DNA of 64,000 nt from Heterocephalus glaber (GCF_000247695.1 NW_004624743.1:10291155-10355154); one strand, 5' to 3'. Positions 1 through 11,433 are shown, numbered from the stretch's first letter. Numbers and translations are program-made. Notes: generated by a model not told the origin, from the sequence alone.

Positions 1-228
1 CGTGGAGGCCTCAGGGGACACCTCCCAGCTTCACTCGGGTCTCCACCCCTAGACAGGACCAGTGACCCCTTCTCCTGACCAGAGCGCTTGGGGACACGGG
101 GAAAGGGAGATGGAGTACTACTCACAGTTCCTTGGCAGCAGAGCGGCTGTTGTCACTGTTGCTGGATGCCTCTCAAATATTTGGCTCAAGATGTAAAACA
201 AAAATACCTTTCAGAAAATCACTGTACT

Positions 229-352
229 TATCTGGGCGTGATGGCACAGTCCTGTGATCCCAGCACTTAGGAGGCTGAGGCAGCAGGATTGCCGTGAGTT
301 CAGAGCCCAACCTGGGCTACATAGCAAGACCTTATCTCAAAAAACAAACAAA
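229..352 (+). mobile_element. B1-like SINE
   Basis: B1 body ('aggctgaggcag') with an A-rich tail, in the last ADGRV1 intron. Confidence 0.85.
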
Positions 353-498
353 AAAACTGTAAAATCCCAGTACTTTCTGCAAGGGAGTGAATGCCCTGGA
401 TGGAAGGCTGCTCTCCTGGGGCCTCTGCGTCCTGCTTCTCCCCTAGGGGCAGCTCTGTCCCTGGAGCCTTCCGCTCCCTTGCCCCCCTCGTTGTGTTG

Positions 499-625
499 TT
501 GTGGTTGTTTTGATTTGGACAAGGTCTCCTTACACAGCCCAGCCTGGCCTCAAACTCACGTTGATCCTCCTGCTTTGGCCTCCCAAGTGCTGGGATTACA
601 GCCATGCACCACGAAGCCCGGCTAA
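499..625 (-). mobile_element. B1-like SINE
   Basis: Reverse B1 ending 'acgaagcccggct'. Confidence 0.85.
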
Positions 626-928
626 ATCTGTTTTCAGAAAATGATTTCTACTTTAAAAAACTACTAAAGTCAGTCTAAAGTACAGTTCCATCATTGTTAG
701 GTATTAATACCCTAAATGTATACTTTATTTTTTACTAATCTAGGAAAACCCTGTTCTGGCAGAATGTAACTCACTTCTTTATTATTTTACTGGTACCGTT
801 GGCAGTGCCAGTAGGGGTCTGGACAACCCTGGCCCGCCTGGTTCCCCTCCCTGTTTGTCTCCCAGGCTCTTCCGCCCCGCCCCCAGCCCTGGGGACTCAA
901 GCTCTGCCGTCGCTGTCCCCTCCCGCAG

Positions 929-1047
929 GCGCCGGCCTCAGCTTGAGCGACACCGAGTCGGGCCAGGGCAGCCAGGAGGGCGGCGCGCTGAGCGACTCGC
1001 AGATCGTGGAGCTGCGGCGGATCCCCATCGCGGACACGCACCTCTGA
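929..1047 (+). CDS. ADGRV1: ADGRV1 terminal coding exon (partial gene)
   Basis: Last coding exon of a gene whose other exons lie left of the window. A pyrimidine-rich acceptor ending in CAG (927-928) precedes 2 bases of a split codon, 38 full codons and TGA at 1045-1047. The peptide has an acidic, serine-rich stretch ([12 protein letters not shown]) and ends in DTHL, a class I PDZ-binding motif. From family knowledge, ADGRV1 (VLGR1) is a very large adhesion GPCR of stereocilia ankle links and the photoreceptor periciliary membrane. Its cytoplasmic tail binds the PDZ proteins whirlin and harmonin through a C-terminal DTHL-type motif. Neighbouring ARRDC3 in tail-to-tail orientation supports the call, since human ADGRV1 and ARRDC3 are adjacent and convergent. 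All 38 full codons end in G or C, which is extreme. Usherin also ends in DTHL, but the ARRDC3 synteny favours ADGRV1. Confidence 0.8.
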
Positions 1048-1240
1048 GGCCCAGTCCAGACCCGGCGGCCAGCGCTTTCCGGAGCCACCCGGAAGTGGAC
1101 GGGGCCGAGGGGAAGCCGCGCACACCCCAGCCAGACCCAGGGCCGCTGTAGGACGGCTCACCCCAGGCACCTTAGTGTTTGCTAATCCCCACCCGGCTGT
1201 TTAATGAAAGTAATAATCAATAAAAGCAGTGGGACGCATC
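1048..1240 (+). other. ADGRV1: ADGRV1 3'UTR with polyadenylation signal
   Basis: Short 3' untranslated region after the ADGRV1 stop codon. An AATAAA hexamer sits at 1219-1224, so cleavage is expected near 1235-1250. No SINE interrupts it. Confidence 0.65.
1219..1224 (+). terminator. Polyadenylation signal AATAAA (ADGRV1)
   Basis: Canonical hexamer about 170 bases after the stop codon, followed by a T/G-containing stretch. Confidence 0.6.
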
Positions 1241-1415
1241 TGCTGTGACCCAGGCTCGTTATTTAAAACAAACCTTGTGTGTGGGCTAAAAGCAAAGTAT
1301 ACCTAGCTGGGGTCGAGCACCTCGCCGAGGTCTTCTCTCGTTGATGTAAACGATCTGGATCTGACTTCACACAGCTAGAAGATGAAATTTCATTTCTGAA
1401 AAGCCGTAAAATTAT

Positions 1416-1562
1416 GGCCAGGGGTGGTAGCCCATGGCTGTAATCCTAGTACTCGGGAGGCCGAGGCAGGAGGATCTCTGAAAGTTCAAGGCCAATCTGG
1501 GCTACATAGTGAGTTCAAGGCCAGCCTGAACTACATAGCGAGACCCTGTCTCAAAAACCCAA
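1416..1562 (+). mobile_element. B1-like SINE with internal duplication
   Basis: The 'gttcaaggcca...ctacatag' block occurs twice. Confidence 0.9.
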
Positions 1563-2821
1563 AGAAAGAAAATTGAACCCACGGTACCAAGATTGACTTT
1601 ACCTTCCTTAAGTGACAAGTTAGCTGTCTCTCTGAATCTGTAGCATTTCGTGATAGGGGAAATGGCTTATAATACATAAAATGGAAAGTGGAAATTTTGA
1701 AACTGCTAAGCGTCCCAAAACTGTTGGTGGATTTCACTGAATTTGGGGTTCAGCTACATTTTGAGAAAGGACCAAAAGGACCGCCTGCCACTTTGCCACA
1801 CGGTTCTTTTCAGCATTCGGAAGACAAATACTCAGCAGCCACAGCTCCGAGCTCACAGGCCTCAGACCCGGCAGTGGCAGCAGTTCAAGCTGTCAGCCCT
1901 AGCGTGCACGGGAGCTGGGCGCTGCAGCAGGAGGCGAATCAAGTCCGGTTCTAGAACCGGCGCTGAGGTCTGGGTCCTCCATGCCGCCGGAGCCTTTCTC
2001 TCTGGGTCACCTAGATCCTGTTCTTCTCCACGGCTTTTCTTTGTGGTTTTGAGACAGGGTCTCCGATGTGGCCCAGGCTGGCCTGGAACTCCCCTCCTTC
2101 CTCCTGGGCAGGATCAGAGGACGCCGGTGGCCTGGTGGTCATGCATGGCGAAGCCCAGAAGCTGGGGAGGCTGGTGTCTTGGCTGCTAAGATGTGACTGG
2201 TAGGTTGGCTTTATTCACACGCAGGTTTTCTCACCTCTGCAAATTTTATCCCGGATAAAAACACATTACAATAGTAAACAGAAACAAATTTACTTTTACA
2301 AAAGTTAGAAAATCACAGATGCTTTATTAAACCGCGCATGCAAAAGCTCCGCAGCACTTGCAGGTAAGGCCTGCAGCCTTCCTAGGGAGCACACGGCGCT
2401 TTCTTGGGGTCCCTCGATGGAGGTCGTCCTGGACCAGGGTGCACGCGGTACCTGCAGAGCCGCGGCCTCCGCCACCGCGCCTGGCCTTTAGGAGGGAAGC
2501 GTGGGACGCTCTTTCCTCCTCCTGTAACACAGAATGCACCCCGTGCTGTGCCCGGGGCCTGGGCTGAGGAGGTGTCCGGGGACGTCGTCCACAGCCCCCA
2601 GCGCTGTCACGGTGACCTCAGCCACGGGGGCCACCGAGGGGCCTCCAGTTGGGGCTGAAGCCTGGGAAAACGAGCACTCGCACTCGGGGTCCAGGCAGCG
2701 ACACCTTCTCCATGCGCCTCTTGGGCGCGTAAACACAAGGAGCCGGTTTCTCTCCAGTGAGCGAGTCCCGTCCCAGCGCAGCACACTGTGCTTGTTCACC
2801 TGGGAGGAGCTCAGGCCGCCT
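1563..2821. other. Intergenic, GC-rich, no gene seen
   Basis: Apart from the B1 fragment at 2037-2110, nothing is recognised. Open frames lack family resemblance. Confidence 0.5.
2037..2110 (-). mobile_element. B1-like SINE fragment
   Basis: Only the 3' half of B1 ('gagacagggtctccg') is present. Confidence 0.75.
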
Positions 2822-2924
2822 TGAATTCATCGTGTAGCCCAGGCTAGCTTCGGACCCCCAGCGATCCTCCTGCCTCAGCCTCCCGAGTGCTAGGATCACA
2901 GGTGTGCGTCACCACGCCCGGCAA
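2822..2924 (-). mobile_element. B1-like SINE
   Basis: Reverse B1 lacking its poly-A part. Confidence 0.85.
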
Positions 2925-2995
2925 GAGACACTGTGAATCACTTCACCCACACAGTGACCTGGGGTTCCGGGCGTGACTGTTTATTTCAAAGAGGT

Positions 2996-3062
2996 GGTGT
3001 GCGTGTGCGTGCGTCTGCGTGTGTGCGTACATGTGCGTGCGTGTGCGTGCGTGCGTGCGTGA
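2996..3062. repeat. TGCG/TG-rich simple repeat
   Basis: Alternating GTGC/GTGT units ending in pure TGCG repeats. Confidence 0.9.
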
Positions 3063-3372
3063 CAATACGGGAAGAGTTCTGGGAACTCAGCAGGAAAAGC
3101 AAACAAAGTGGTCGGTGTAATAGTTTCCGTGGCAGCCCGGAGACGGCGGGAGCTGCTGTCCGGTTCGCACGGACCCGGGCCGGCGGGTCCTTCCGCAGGT
3201 CCTACCCACAGCCCCCGGCGGAAGCTTCACACCGGAAGCAGAGCTCCGCCTCTAAAGGGTCGCTGTACCCGAGCTTCGCCAGGCCCGGCCGACTGCAGCG
3301 CTGATCCATCCTGGAGGCAGAACAGCCCTGCGCAGTTGGTGCCTCCGTGTCGTCTCCTTTCTTCTTTCTTCT

Positions 3373-3503
3373 TCCGGGCTCTTGCTGTCTCCACCCAGTT
3401 TCGAGCGCACAGTGTAGACCCGGCAACCAAAATCCTCAACGCTCCTGCCTCAGCCTCCCGAGGGCAGGGTTTCGGACATGCGCCTCCACGCCTGGCCTTG
3501 CCT
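3373..3503 (-). mobile_element. Diverged B1-like SINE
   Basis: 'gctcctgcctcagcctcccg' and 'ctccacgcctggc' are preserved; the left part is degraded. Confidence 0.7.
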
Positions 3504-3646
3504 TTGTCCGTCCCTCTGTCGGCGCACATAGGTGGTTTCTATATCTTGGCTGCTCCAAATGAAGTGTACAAATACAAAAATGGGCCCCGGAAGATCCTGG
3601 TTCCACTTCTTTCCATAAATCCCCAGAGGGGGCTCCCTGGTGTCAG

Positions 3647-3779
3647 GGTTTTGTTGTGGTTGATGCTGTCTTTTCAGACAGGCTCGCTGTGTGGCCCAGG
3701 CTGGCCTCGAACTCACAAGGATCCGCCTGCCTCAGCTTCCCGATGCTGGGATTTCAGGCATGCAGCCCCACGCCCGCTG
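3647..3779 (-). mobile_element. B1-like SINE
   Basis: Reverse B1 ('cccaggctggcctcgaact'). Confidence 0.85.
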
Positions 3780-4171
3780 GTGCTGTGGCCCTTCACACAA
3801 GTGGCCACCTTGCTTTGGTCGTTTGAGACTTAGCCCAGGAACTGAGTCCAAAGCACAGGCCTCTCGGAAGCTCAGCTTCATTCTATAAGGAACGGTTTTA
3901 GTAAAGGCTCGATTTGCATTAAGATGAAGCGCAATCTGTCTGCTCACCAGAAGGAAAAGGAAATATCAAAAAATTAAGGTGAGTGGCACTCAGGCAGCCC
4001 TCCTGAGGCCCCCTCGGACGAGGAGGAGGAGGATCTAGCAGGTGATCATTCCATTTCTAAACTACAAACTCCAGCGCCACGGCATGGGTTAGCACCCAGA
4101 CTAAAGGAGCGATTACAAAATGCCTCCTTTTCTGTTTTCATCCCATTATGCAGAGTTCAAGCTTGATAGTG

Positions 4172-4294
4172 GCTGGGGGTGGTGGCACACACCTGTGATC
4201 CTGGCACACCGGAGGCTGAGGCGGGAGGATCACTGGGAGTTCAAGGCCAGCCTGAACTACATAGCAGACTCTGTCTCAAAAAAATAAAAATAAG
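4172..4294 (+). mobile_element. B1-like SINE
   Basis: Full-length B1 with A-rich tail. Confidence 0.85.
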
Positions 4295-4384
4295 GAAACG
4301 CTGACAGCAGTTATAAAGAGCTGTCGTTAGTCTGTCCCAGAAGCCTTGGCCTTGGGGTTTCCTCTGTCTTCCTCCCCTTCCCAT

Positions 4385-4830
4385 TTGAGAAAGCTATACA
4401 CCCCTACTTCCTATCATCTGTCTTTTACTTTGCTCTTTATTTATACTTTGGGTTTCTCATGTAAGAGAAGCCATGCAGTATTGAGGCTTGTGTGTCTGAT
4501 TTATTTCACTGAGCATTATGGTCTTGCGGTGCATCCATTTTCCTACAAGTGCCTCCAGTTCATCCTTCTTTATGGCACAGTAGTACTCCATGGTGAGCAC
4601 ATACCACATTTTCTTTCTCCATCCATCTGTGGATGGACATGTAGGCCGTTTCCAGGATTTAGCCACTATGAATTGTGCTGCTATAAACTTGGAAACCTCT
4701 ATGAAAATCAGTATGGAGATTCCTCGAAAAAAGAAAGCTAGAAATTCCATTTGAATTTCTGTTCCTCTTCTAGGTATCTTCTTGAAAGAGTTGTAGACAT
4801 CATAGTACAATGAATTATTTTGGTAGAAGA
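4385..4830. mobile_element. L1 3' fragment with internal inversion
   Basis: 4385-4690 is L1 3' sequence read on the - strand ('ggatggacatgtaggccg', 'tggcacagtagtactcc'). From about 4691 the sequence switches to + strand L1 ('gaaaatcagtatggagattc'). A switch of this kind is typical of twin-priming 5' inversion. Confidence 0.65.
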
Positions 4831-5169
4831 CAGGCACAGGCCACTCGGGAGTGGGGGTGCTCTCCTCTCTCTCACTCCCCCCCCCCCATGGTGTGAAGTA
4901 GTGGTCAGGAGTTACCAAGTGGAAAGTTATCCATTACAAATTCAGTTCAATAATGATTCATTTTATTTGTATGGTATACAGTTTCCTTTGAAAAGTCAGA
5001 CTGGTAGACTATGCCTGCTGGGAGCTAGGAAATCCTGTGGAGGAAATTACTTTCCTGGATAGGAAACAAAGGAACTTGTAAAAATAAATATGACCAATGA
5101 TGGACTCAGCTACTAAAGAAAACTACAGTATATAGAACATAGAGTGGGTTTTCATCGTGAGTCTCATTT

Positions 5170-5293
5170 TTACTTTTTGGTTTTTTGAGACAGGGTCTCA
5201 CCATGTAGCCCAGGCTGGCCTCGAACTGACATGATCCTCCTGCCTCAGCCTCCTGAGTACTGAGATCACAGGTGTGCGCCACCATACCCAGCT
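5170..5293 (-). mobile_element. B1-like SINE
   Basis: Full-length reverse B1. Confidence 0.9.
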
Positions 5294-5482
5294 GTGAATC
5301 TCATATTAAGAGCAAATAAGGGCTGGAGGTGTAGCTTAGGTAGGAGTCGGGCACTTGCCGACAAGCAAATAATAAAAAAATGAAGTCCTGTTGAGGTTGA
5401 GCACTTATGTTTTGAAATGTTACAGGTACAGTTAACTAGGAAGAAAGTAGGAATTGAAAGAGCCTCAAAAATAAAGGAAAAG

Positions 5483-5573
5483 GGCCAGGGATGTAGCTCA
5501 GTGGTGCTGTGTCAGCCTTGCAAGCTTAAGGTCCTGAGTTCGATTCCCGATACTGCAAAAAAAAAAAAAGGAA
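5483..5573 (+). mobile_element. ID-like SINE
   Basis: tRNA-derived, with A box 'tagctcagtggt', B box 'gagttcgattcc' and a poly-A tail. A degenerate relative sits just upstream at 5320-5372. Confidence 0.85.
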
Positions 5574-6269
5574 AAGCATTAAGATGTGTTGTCCCCGCAT
5601 CAACTCTCCACGATGCATGTCATCATTATGTGCGGCGAACATGGAGTCATATATGGAAAATATTTTAAACCAAAGGATAAACTGGACTTCTTTGGTAATA
5701 CAAGTATTTAAACCAATGAGTCGAGGACACGGAAGCTAGAAAACACTCGCTACACTCGGGACCCGGCAGAGCCGCCGCTCACTCCGAGGCCGGGCAGCGT
5801 CAGAGGCGCCTTTGCTGGCTCCTAGCCGCAGTGCAAGGCCGCGCCCCGTCCTCGGCACCCTCTGCTTGCTTCCTCTCCCGGACAGACGGAGCGCTGAGAT
5901 CGCCACAGATTGTGGCCGCGGTGAGAAACTCTGCTGAGCACCGCGAGCCTCTAACGCGGACCCTGGGTCCCTTAGAGCCCGTGTCTCCTAAACCCTCAGG
6001 GCCCCCGAAGCCATGGAAGCCGAGCGCCTGGGGCCCGGCGGGCAGGCTCGGGGGCCCGGCCGTGTGGCCCTGGAGGGCCTGTGAGCCCCGGGTTCCTGAG
6101 ACAGGAAACTGCGAAGCAACGCTCACCGCTCCTTGGCATTTTCTCCCCGGAAAAGCCAGAAGCCGCGGGTCCCCGGCGGTCACCGACCCTAGGACGGACT
6201 GGGTGGAATCACAGTGGTGCCCGCTGGGCTGCTCAGGCCTGGATCTGGCGGCTCTCTAACCGCAGGCAC

Positions 6270-6485
6270 ACAGCCCGCCTGGCAAGTGCAAGGTACTGAG
6301 TTTGATTCCCGGCACCAGAAAAAGAAAAAAGGGTACCGGGGCATGGTGGCCCATGGGAGGCTGAGGCAGGAGGAGTTTGTGGCTGTGAGTTTGAGGCCAG
6401 CCTGCACTACATAGTGAGTTCAAGACCAGCTTGGACTACAAAGTGAGACCCTATTTCAAAAACAACAACAACAACAAAATAAAGT
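6270..6485 (+). mobile_element. ID-like 3' half followed by B1-like SINE with duplication
   Basis: ID B box 'gagtttgattccc' and A-rich tail (to 6333), then a B1 with a duplicated 'gttcaagaccagc' block and an (AAC)n tail. Confidence 0.8.
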
Positions 6486-6575
6486 AAAAAAAATGTAGCA
6501 GTGGTAAGATAAGCTGATGACACGGTACATGTGCTCTTATATGGTACACATTTTTGGAAAGTGAAAGAAATGCAC

Positions 6576-6682
6576 GAACCAGGAATGGTGATGGCTGTAA
6601 TCCCAGCCCTTGGGAGGCTGAGGCAGGACTGCAGTGAGTTCAAGGCCAGCCTGGACAGAGAGAAACCCTGTCTGGAGTGAAT
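6576..6682 (+). mobile_element. B1-like SINE (5' two-thirds)
   Basis: B1 body ending in 'accctgtctgg' without a poly-A tail. Confidence 0.8.
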
Positions 6683-7199
6683 GGAGGAAGGGAGGGAGCG
6701 AGGGGATGGCAGGAGTGACACGCGGGTGGTTAGGGAGGCTGGGCCTGACCGACAGAGGAGACTTAGTAACTTAGTAACGGGGCGCAGAGCCGCAGCTCCA
6801 GTCTCCTGCGCGAGAGGCGCCTCCTCCTTTCCTTTTTCTGAGTCCTGCCCTGGGATAAGCGGTGCTGTCTCCCGAGCCCCGACCTGAGCAGCGCATCGTT
6901 TCGCTCATGGGGACCCGGAGAAGCCGGTGCGAGAGCGGGCACGGGTCGCTGCGTCCCCCGGTCCCGATGCGCCTCCTGGGGGCCCGGGCTGGCGGCGCCC
7001 CTGAGTCACTGCTGCACAGGAGCCGCTGGGCCCTGCCAGGCGGAAGTAACCGGTGCTGTGTCCTCCGCGCCCCTGCCTTAGGGCGGCCGCGCTCACGACC
7101 CTCCTCAGCAGGAAAGGACGGAAAGCGGGGACGCTACTGAGCACGAGGGGCTGGGGCCCGGAGACAGACGTGTGGGCCTCACGGGAGGGGCGAAGTCGC

Positions 7200-7335
7200 C
7201 TGGTTTGCTTGCTTGTTGGTCTCTTGAGACAGGCTGTCGCTATTCAGTTCAGGCTGGCCTTGAACTTGCAGTGATCCTCCTGCCTTAGCCTCATGAGTGC
7301 TGGGATGACAGGCTTGCACCTCCAAACCTGGCATA
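7200..7335 (-). mobile_element. B1-like SINE
   Basis: Reverse B1. Confidence 0.85.
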
Positions 7336-8236
7336 ATGCTGTAATTTTTGACACACGCTGCTTCATGCTTTAAATCCTTCAAAATTCCCGAGAAGGAAAG
7401 ATCAGCCTTCCACAGCCTGCAGGACACAGAGCCCAGGGCAGGGCTGGAGCTGAAAGGGAAAGTTCAGAAACATTTCCAGAGCCAGCACCTTAGAGCTTCA
7501 CACCGAGGGCCGGAGTAGTAGGCATCACTCATCTCCGAAACAGAGGGACAAAACCCAGGAATTCGGTACCGTCCACAGCACTTCCGGGCGGAAGGCCTTC
7601 ACTGTAACAATCAGCTGCACTGTGTATGGGCGCTTTTGGGGTTGCCTGCTCCCGCTAGGGGTGGTGTGGCAGTAACTTCGCTGTCTCCTGCAGGAGCGCG
7701 GTCTACATCAGCCGCCTTATAACTTACGCGAATCGCGGTCACGGCAAAGGTTTACCAGGTCGGATCTTTCCCACTGGCTGGGAAACCGTAGGAGTCACAA
7801 TTCAAAGGGAAGAAATAGCTTAGGTCACTGTGAAAAATTTCCCCTGACTTTCACGGACAGGAAATCCCAGATTATTCTTTTCCAACGGGGGAGACTCTTG
7901 TGTGAGTAATTCACAGAATTTTCACACAAATAACCCATAGCAAGAGCTGGACAGATGTTTATAAATTCTCTTCCTTGTGCCATTTCTCTGGGAAGTTGCT
8001 CAACTCGGGAAAAATAAAATCACTGAGAGTACCAAAGAATGGCGCTGTGCCTCGGGGCCTTCTTCTGACGCACAGCAGGCCGGGTGCAATGATACCAGCA
8101 TTGCTGTCGGACTGCAGAGCAGCAGGATGTGCTCATGAGACTCATCGGGTTCCAAAGAGGAGCGGCCTGGAGCGCACGGCACCATCAGGGCACTGAGCAG
8201 AAAGCAGGGGGAAAGACAGGACAGGTTCTTATCAGC
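7336..8236. other. Intergenic unique DNA
   Basis: No SINE, gene or regulatory motif recognised. Moderately AT-rich compared with its flanks. Confidence 0.5.
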
Positions 8237-8358
8237 TCTTTACTTGTTTGGGTTTGACACAGGAGCTTGCTATGTAGCCCAGGTGGGCCTCAAACTCACA
8301 GTGATCCTCCTGCCTCAGCCTCCCGAGTGCTTGGATTAGTGGTATATACAAACCTGGG
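8237..8358 (-). mobile_element. B1-like SINE
   Basis: Reverse B1. Confidence 0.85.
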
Positions 8359-8360
8359 TT

Positions 8361-8482
8361 GCCTTCCCTTCTGAGGGTGCATTCAGTGACCTCCAAGCCT
8401 CCTATTAGAGCACCCATAGGGGCCAGACCATCAACACCTGTCCCTTAGGGGACATTCAAGACCCGAACCACAGCACCCAATC
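8361..8482 (-). repeat. MaLR LTR fragment
   Basis: Short stretch resembling the start of a MaLR LTR in reverse ('ggggacattcaagacc' preceded by 'cctcctattagagcaccc'). Truncated and diverged. Confidence 0.35.
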
Positions 8483-8642
8483 ACTCCCTGCTCTGGATTC
8501 CTGGAATCAGCCTCAGATTCCCACCTGTGGCCAGCCCACTCTAAAAGCACCGGTTCATTTCATACAAACAATAATCAGGGGTCTGTCTCGAGGACAGTTA
8601 AAAACACACAACATACAGCAAGAAAGACCACTAAGATCAAAG

Positions 8643-8930
8643 CTGGGGCATCTATGCAATTCCAGCACTCTGGGAGGCTGAGGCAGGAGTACTGAAAGTT
8701 TGAGCACAGGGCTGGGGATTTAGCTCAGTGGTTCCGCTGCCTGCCTCGAAAGCGACAGGTTCCGAGTTCCATCCCCGGTACCAAAAAAAAAAAAAAAATA
8801 GCTTGAGCACAGTCTGGGCAATTTAGCAATTAGGTGAGACCCTGTCTCAGATAAAAATTTAAGCAAAAATAATGCTGGACATGTAGCTCAGTGTGAAGGC
8901 TCTGGATTTCTACCCAGAAACACAAAGAAG
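8643..8930 (+). mobile_element. B1-ID composite split by a younger ID insertion
   Basis: The B1 part is 8643-8709 plus 8800-8862 and the attached degenerate ID half is 8872-8930. A complete ID with poly-A (8710-8798) lies in the middle, flanked by the direct repeat TTGAGCACAG. Confidence 0.8.
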
Positions 8931-8934
8931 GAGC

Positions 8935-9185
8935 CCAGGAAAGAGGAGGAGGAGGAGGAGGAGCAGGAGGAGGAGGAGCAGGAGGAGGAGGAGGAGCAGG
9001 AGGAAGAGGAGGAGGAGCAGGAGGAGGAGCAAGAGGAGGAGCACGAGGAAGAGCAGGAAGAGAAGGAGCAGGAGGAACAGGAGGAAGAGGAGCAGGAGGA
9101 GCAGGAGCAGGAGGAGCAGAGGAGGAGGAGGAGGAGGAGGAGCAGCAGCAGGAGGAGCAGGAAGAGGAGGAGGAGGAGCAGGAAT
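8935..9185. repeat. Long GGA/GCAGGA purine microsatellite
   Basis: About 250 bases of almost pure purine on the + strand, made of GGA triplets with interspersed GCA. The open frames across it are artefacts of the repeat. Confidence 0.95.
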
Positions 9186-9404
9186 TCGAGGATACATATG
9201 GCATGGACACAGGGCCCCTGAGCACTTGTACCTGGAGCTGAGCCCGAGGTTTCCGGCCTGCCCGGTGTGAAGGCCTCGTGGGGTGCAGTGGGAGCCCACG
9301 GCGGGGGCAGGGAGGCCAGTCCTCTACACTGGGCCTCTGTCTTCCCGGGCCATTTGTATTAAGCAGCCTTGACCACCTCAAAGCAAACTGCGCAGCAGGG
9401 AGGC

Positions 9405-9520
9405 CAGGAGTTGTTTGTTTTTGAGATAATGCTTCCCCGTTAGTTCAGGCCGCCTTGAATTTGTGGAGATCCTCCAGCCCCAGCCTTCGGACTGCTGTGG
9501 TGACAGGTGTGTGCCGGACT
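9405..9520 (-). mobile_element. Diverged B1-like SINE
   Basis: Reverse B1, strongly diverged. Confidence 0.7.
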
Positions 9521-10214
9521 GGGGCAGCAGATGATTCCGAGTTCCCTGAAGAGTTGAACACCATCGTCATCATCCTGAGCCATGCACAGCCCAGTGGCTC
9601 TCAGGGTCCTTGCGTTGTTCTGGGCAGGGCCAGGAGGAGGGGCTGGCAGCGCAGGCACAGGCAGAAAGGGCAGCAAGAGTGGCACTGCCCTGATCCTCAT
9701 CGCGGGAGCCTCTGTCCCCTCTGTCCCCTGGTGTCTGCGACCCCGGCCCCCAGCACCTGAATGGGCCCCAGGGAGAAGCGAAGTGCGCCGTCGGGGAGCA
9801 GAACCGGAGGTCCCAGCCGGTTGCACAATGAGAGCCGGAGCGCACACCCAGTGCCACCAGCGTCTCACCAGTTCCCGCCTGGAAAAAGCTGGGACGTTTT
9901 CGCGCTCCCGTCTCCAGGTTCTGCGCTTTGCCCCACCCTGCTTCCTCCTCGGGTACTGACCCCGCTGGGACAGCGTGGGCCCTGGGGAACTGCGGGCCCC
10001 TGGACGGGTCTGCGCCTCGGGAGACAGCGGCACAGGCTGCTGAGTGGAATTAGGAGCCTAAGTGGAATCAAAACGTCTAAGAAAAATTAATAGCCACGGC
10101 AGACAGGCTACTAAAAATAGAATGTGGAGTGACAGTGGCTCTGCGAAACAATAAATAAATAACCACTACATAGGGAGAGAAAGACTTGGCTCACTGTTTA
10201 CAGTCGACTCCTCT
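9521..10214. other. Intergenic GC-rich unique DNA
   Basis: Nothing recognised. Overlapping open frames on both strands reflect GC content only. Confidence 0.5.
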
Positions 10215-10350
10215 ACCCCACATGGTGGTGCACACCTGGAATCCCAGCCCTGGCCCTCAGGAGGCTCAGGCAGGAGGATCACCGTGAGTTTGAGACCAGC
10301 CTGGGCTGCAGAGGGAGGCTCTGTCTCTAAATAAATAACTCAAAAAATGG
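10215..10350 (+). mobile_element. B1-like SINE
   Basis: B1 with an (AAAT)n tail. Confidence 0.85.
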
Positions 10351-10776
10351 CAGCTGAAGACAGAAGACGCCTGCGAGGGATTCCTGTACCTAGGAAACTG
10401 GACCTCTGGCCCAGCCAGGGTAGCAGCGGCTGAGCGGGCTGCTGGCAGGATTGGGCGCAGGCAGCGTGTGGGGGTGAGGCAGTGGGTCCCTTGTCTCAGT
10501 CTCCCCAGTCCTGGCAAGCAGGCACCTCCAGACAGCCTGTCACCCTCCCTCCCAGTCACCACTCCTCCTGGGCCCTCACCTTCGATTCAGAGACCCTGGC
10601 GCCCCCAGCGCCTTGCTGGCTCCACTGCGCGAGGAGCTCAGTGTTCGGCTCAGTGTGACGGCACTCCGTGCTGTCACGTTTCCCTGGGACACTGTTCTCA
10701 CGCCTCGGCTTCTCCACACAGCCAGCCCCGGTCCTTCCCACGCAGCCAGGTGCCTTTTCTCCTCCTCCACTGATGG

Positions 10777-10905
10777 TTGATTGATTGATTGATTGATGAG
10801 AGGGGGTCTTACTATGCACCCCAGGCTGGCCTTGAACTCAGGATCCTCCTGCCTCAGCCTCCCCAGTACTGGGATGACAAGTGTGTGCCACCACGCCCCG
10901 CTCCA
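10777..10905 (-). mobile_element. B1-like SINE with (GATT)n tail
   Basis: Reverse B1 whose tail has become a GATT microsatellite. Confidence 0.85.
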
Positions 10906-11009
10906 TAAGCAGTGTTCAACTGTGTCCCCATATCTGGGCCTTCGGCTTTAAATCGAAACCCAGTCTGGGTAGCTTGTCCCTCAAACTCAATTTTCTGTCA
11001 TTCTTTATT

Positions 11010-11092
11010 TCTTTTTTTTTGTACCGGGGATCGAACTCCAGACCCTGAACTTGCAAGACAGCCGCTGTGCCACTGAGCTAAATCCCTGGCCC
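11010..11092 (-). mobile_element. ID-like SINE
   Basis: Reverse ID with poly-T head and 'actgagctaaatccc'. Confidence 0.85.
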
Positions 11093-11433
11093 TTCATTTT
11101 CTTTCTTTCTGACTCGATGCACAGTGAAGGTGTGAACATGTTACTAAAACTGGCTGTAGCTTTAGTTTCTGTTTCCCAACACGTCATATTTCCTAATATT
11201 TCACAAAATACAATTTTACAAAACCACCCTGGCCTGGATACTTGGGCTGTTCTCTCCACCCTCGATAATCCTCAACTCCACCACCTTCTCCTCCGTCCTG
11301 GGCTGGGTAAACCCGTCCCTGCTTGAAGACTCACCAAGGACTGGGCCTTCCCCTGACCCCGAGGTGAAGGATGATGCAGGGCTCCACAGTCACTTGGCAG
11401 CAGGGCAAGCCGCTCTCCCCTCAGTCCCCTCTA

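Noticed and set aside
929..1047. USH2A as the source of the terminal exon
   Set aside because: Usherin shares the DTHL end, but ARRDC3 is the expected neighbour of ADGRV1, and the convergent orientation fits.
3108..3833. 241-codon open frame on the + strand
   Set aside because: It contains two reverse B1 translations and has no independent coding evidence.
5483..5573. Possible tRNA gene (A and B boxes present)
   Set aside because: The sequence and poly-A tail are those of ID SINEs, repeated dozens of times in the window. No tRNA cloverleaf with proper acceptor stem was evident.
8893..9381. Arg/Ser-rich or Ser/Pro/Leu-rich open frames
   Set aside because: They are direct translations of the GGA/GCAGGA microsatellite.
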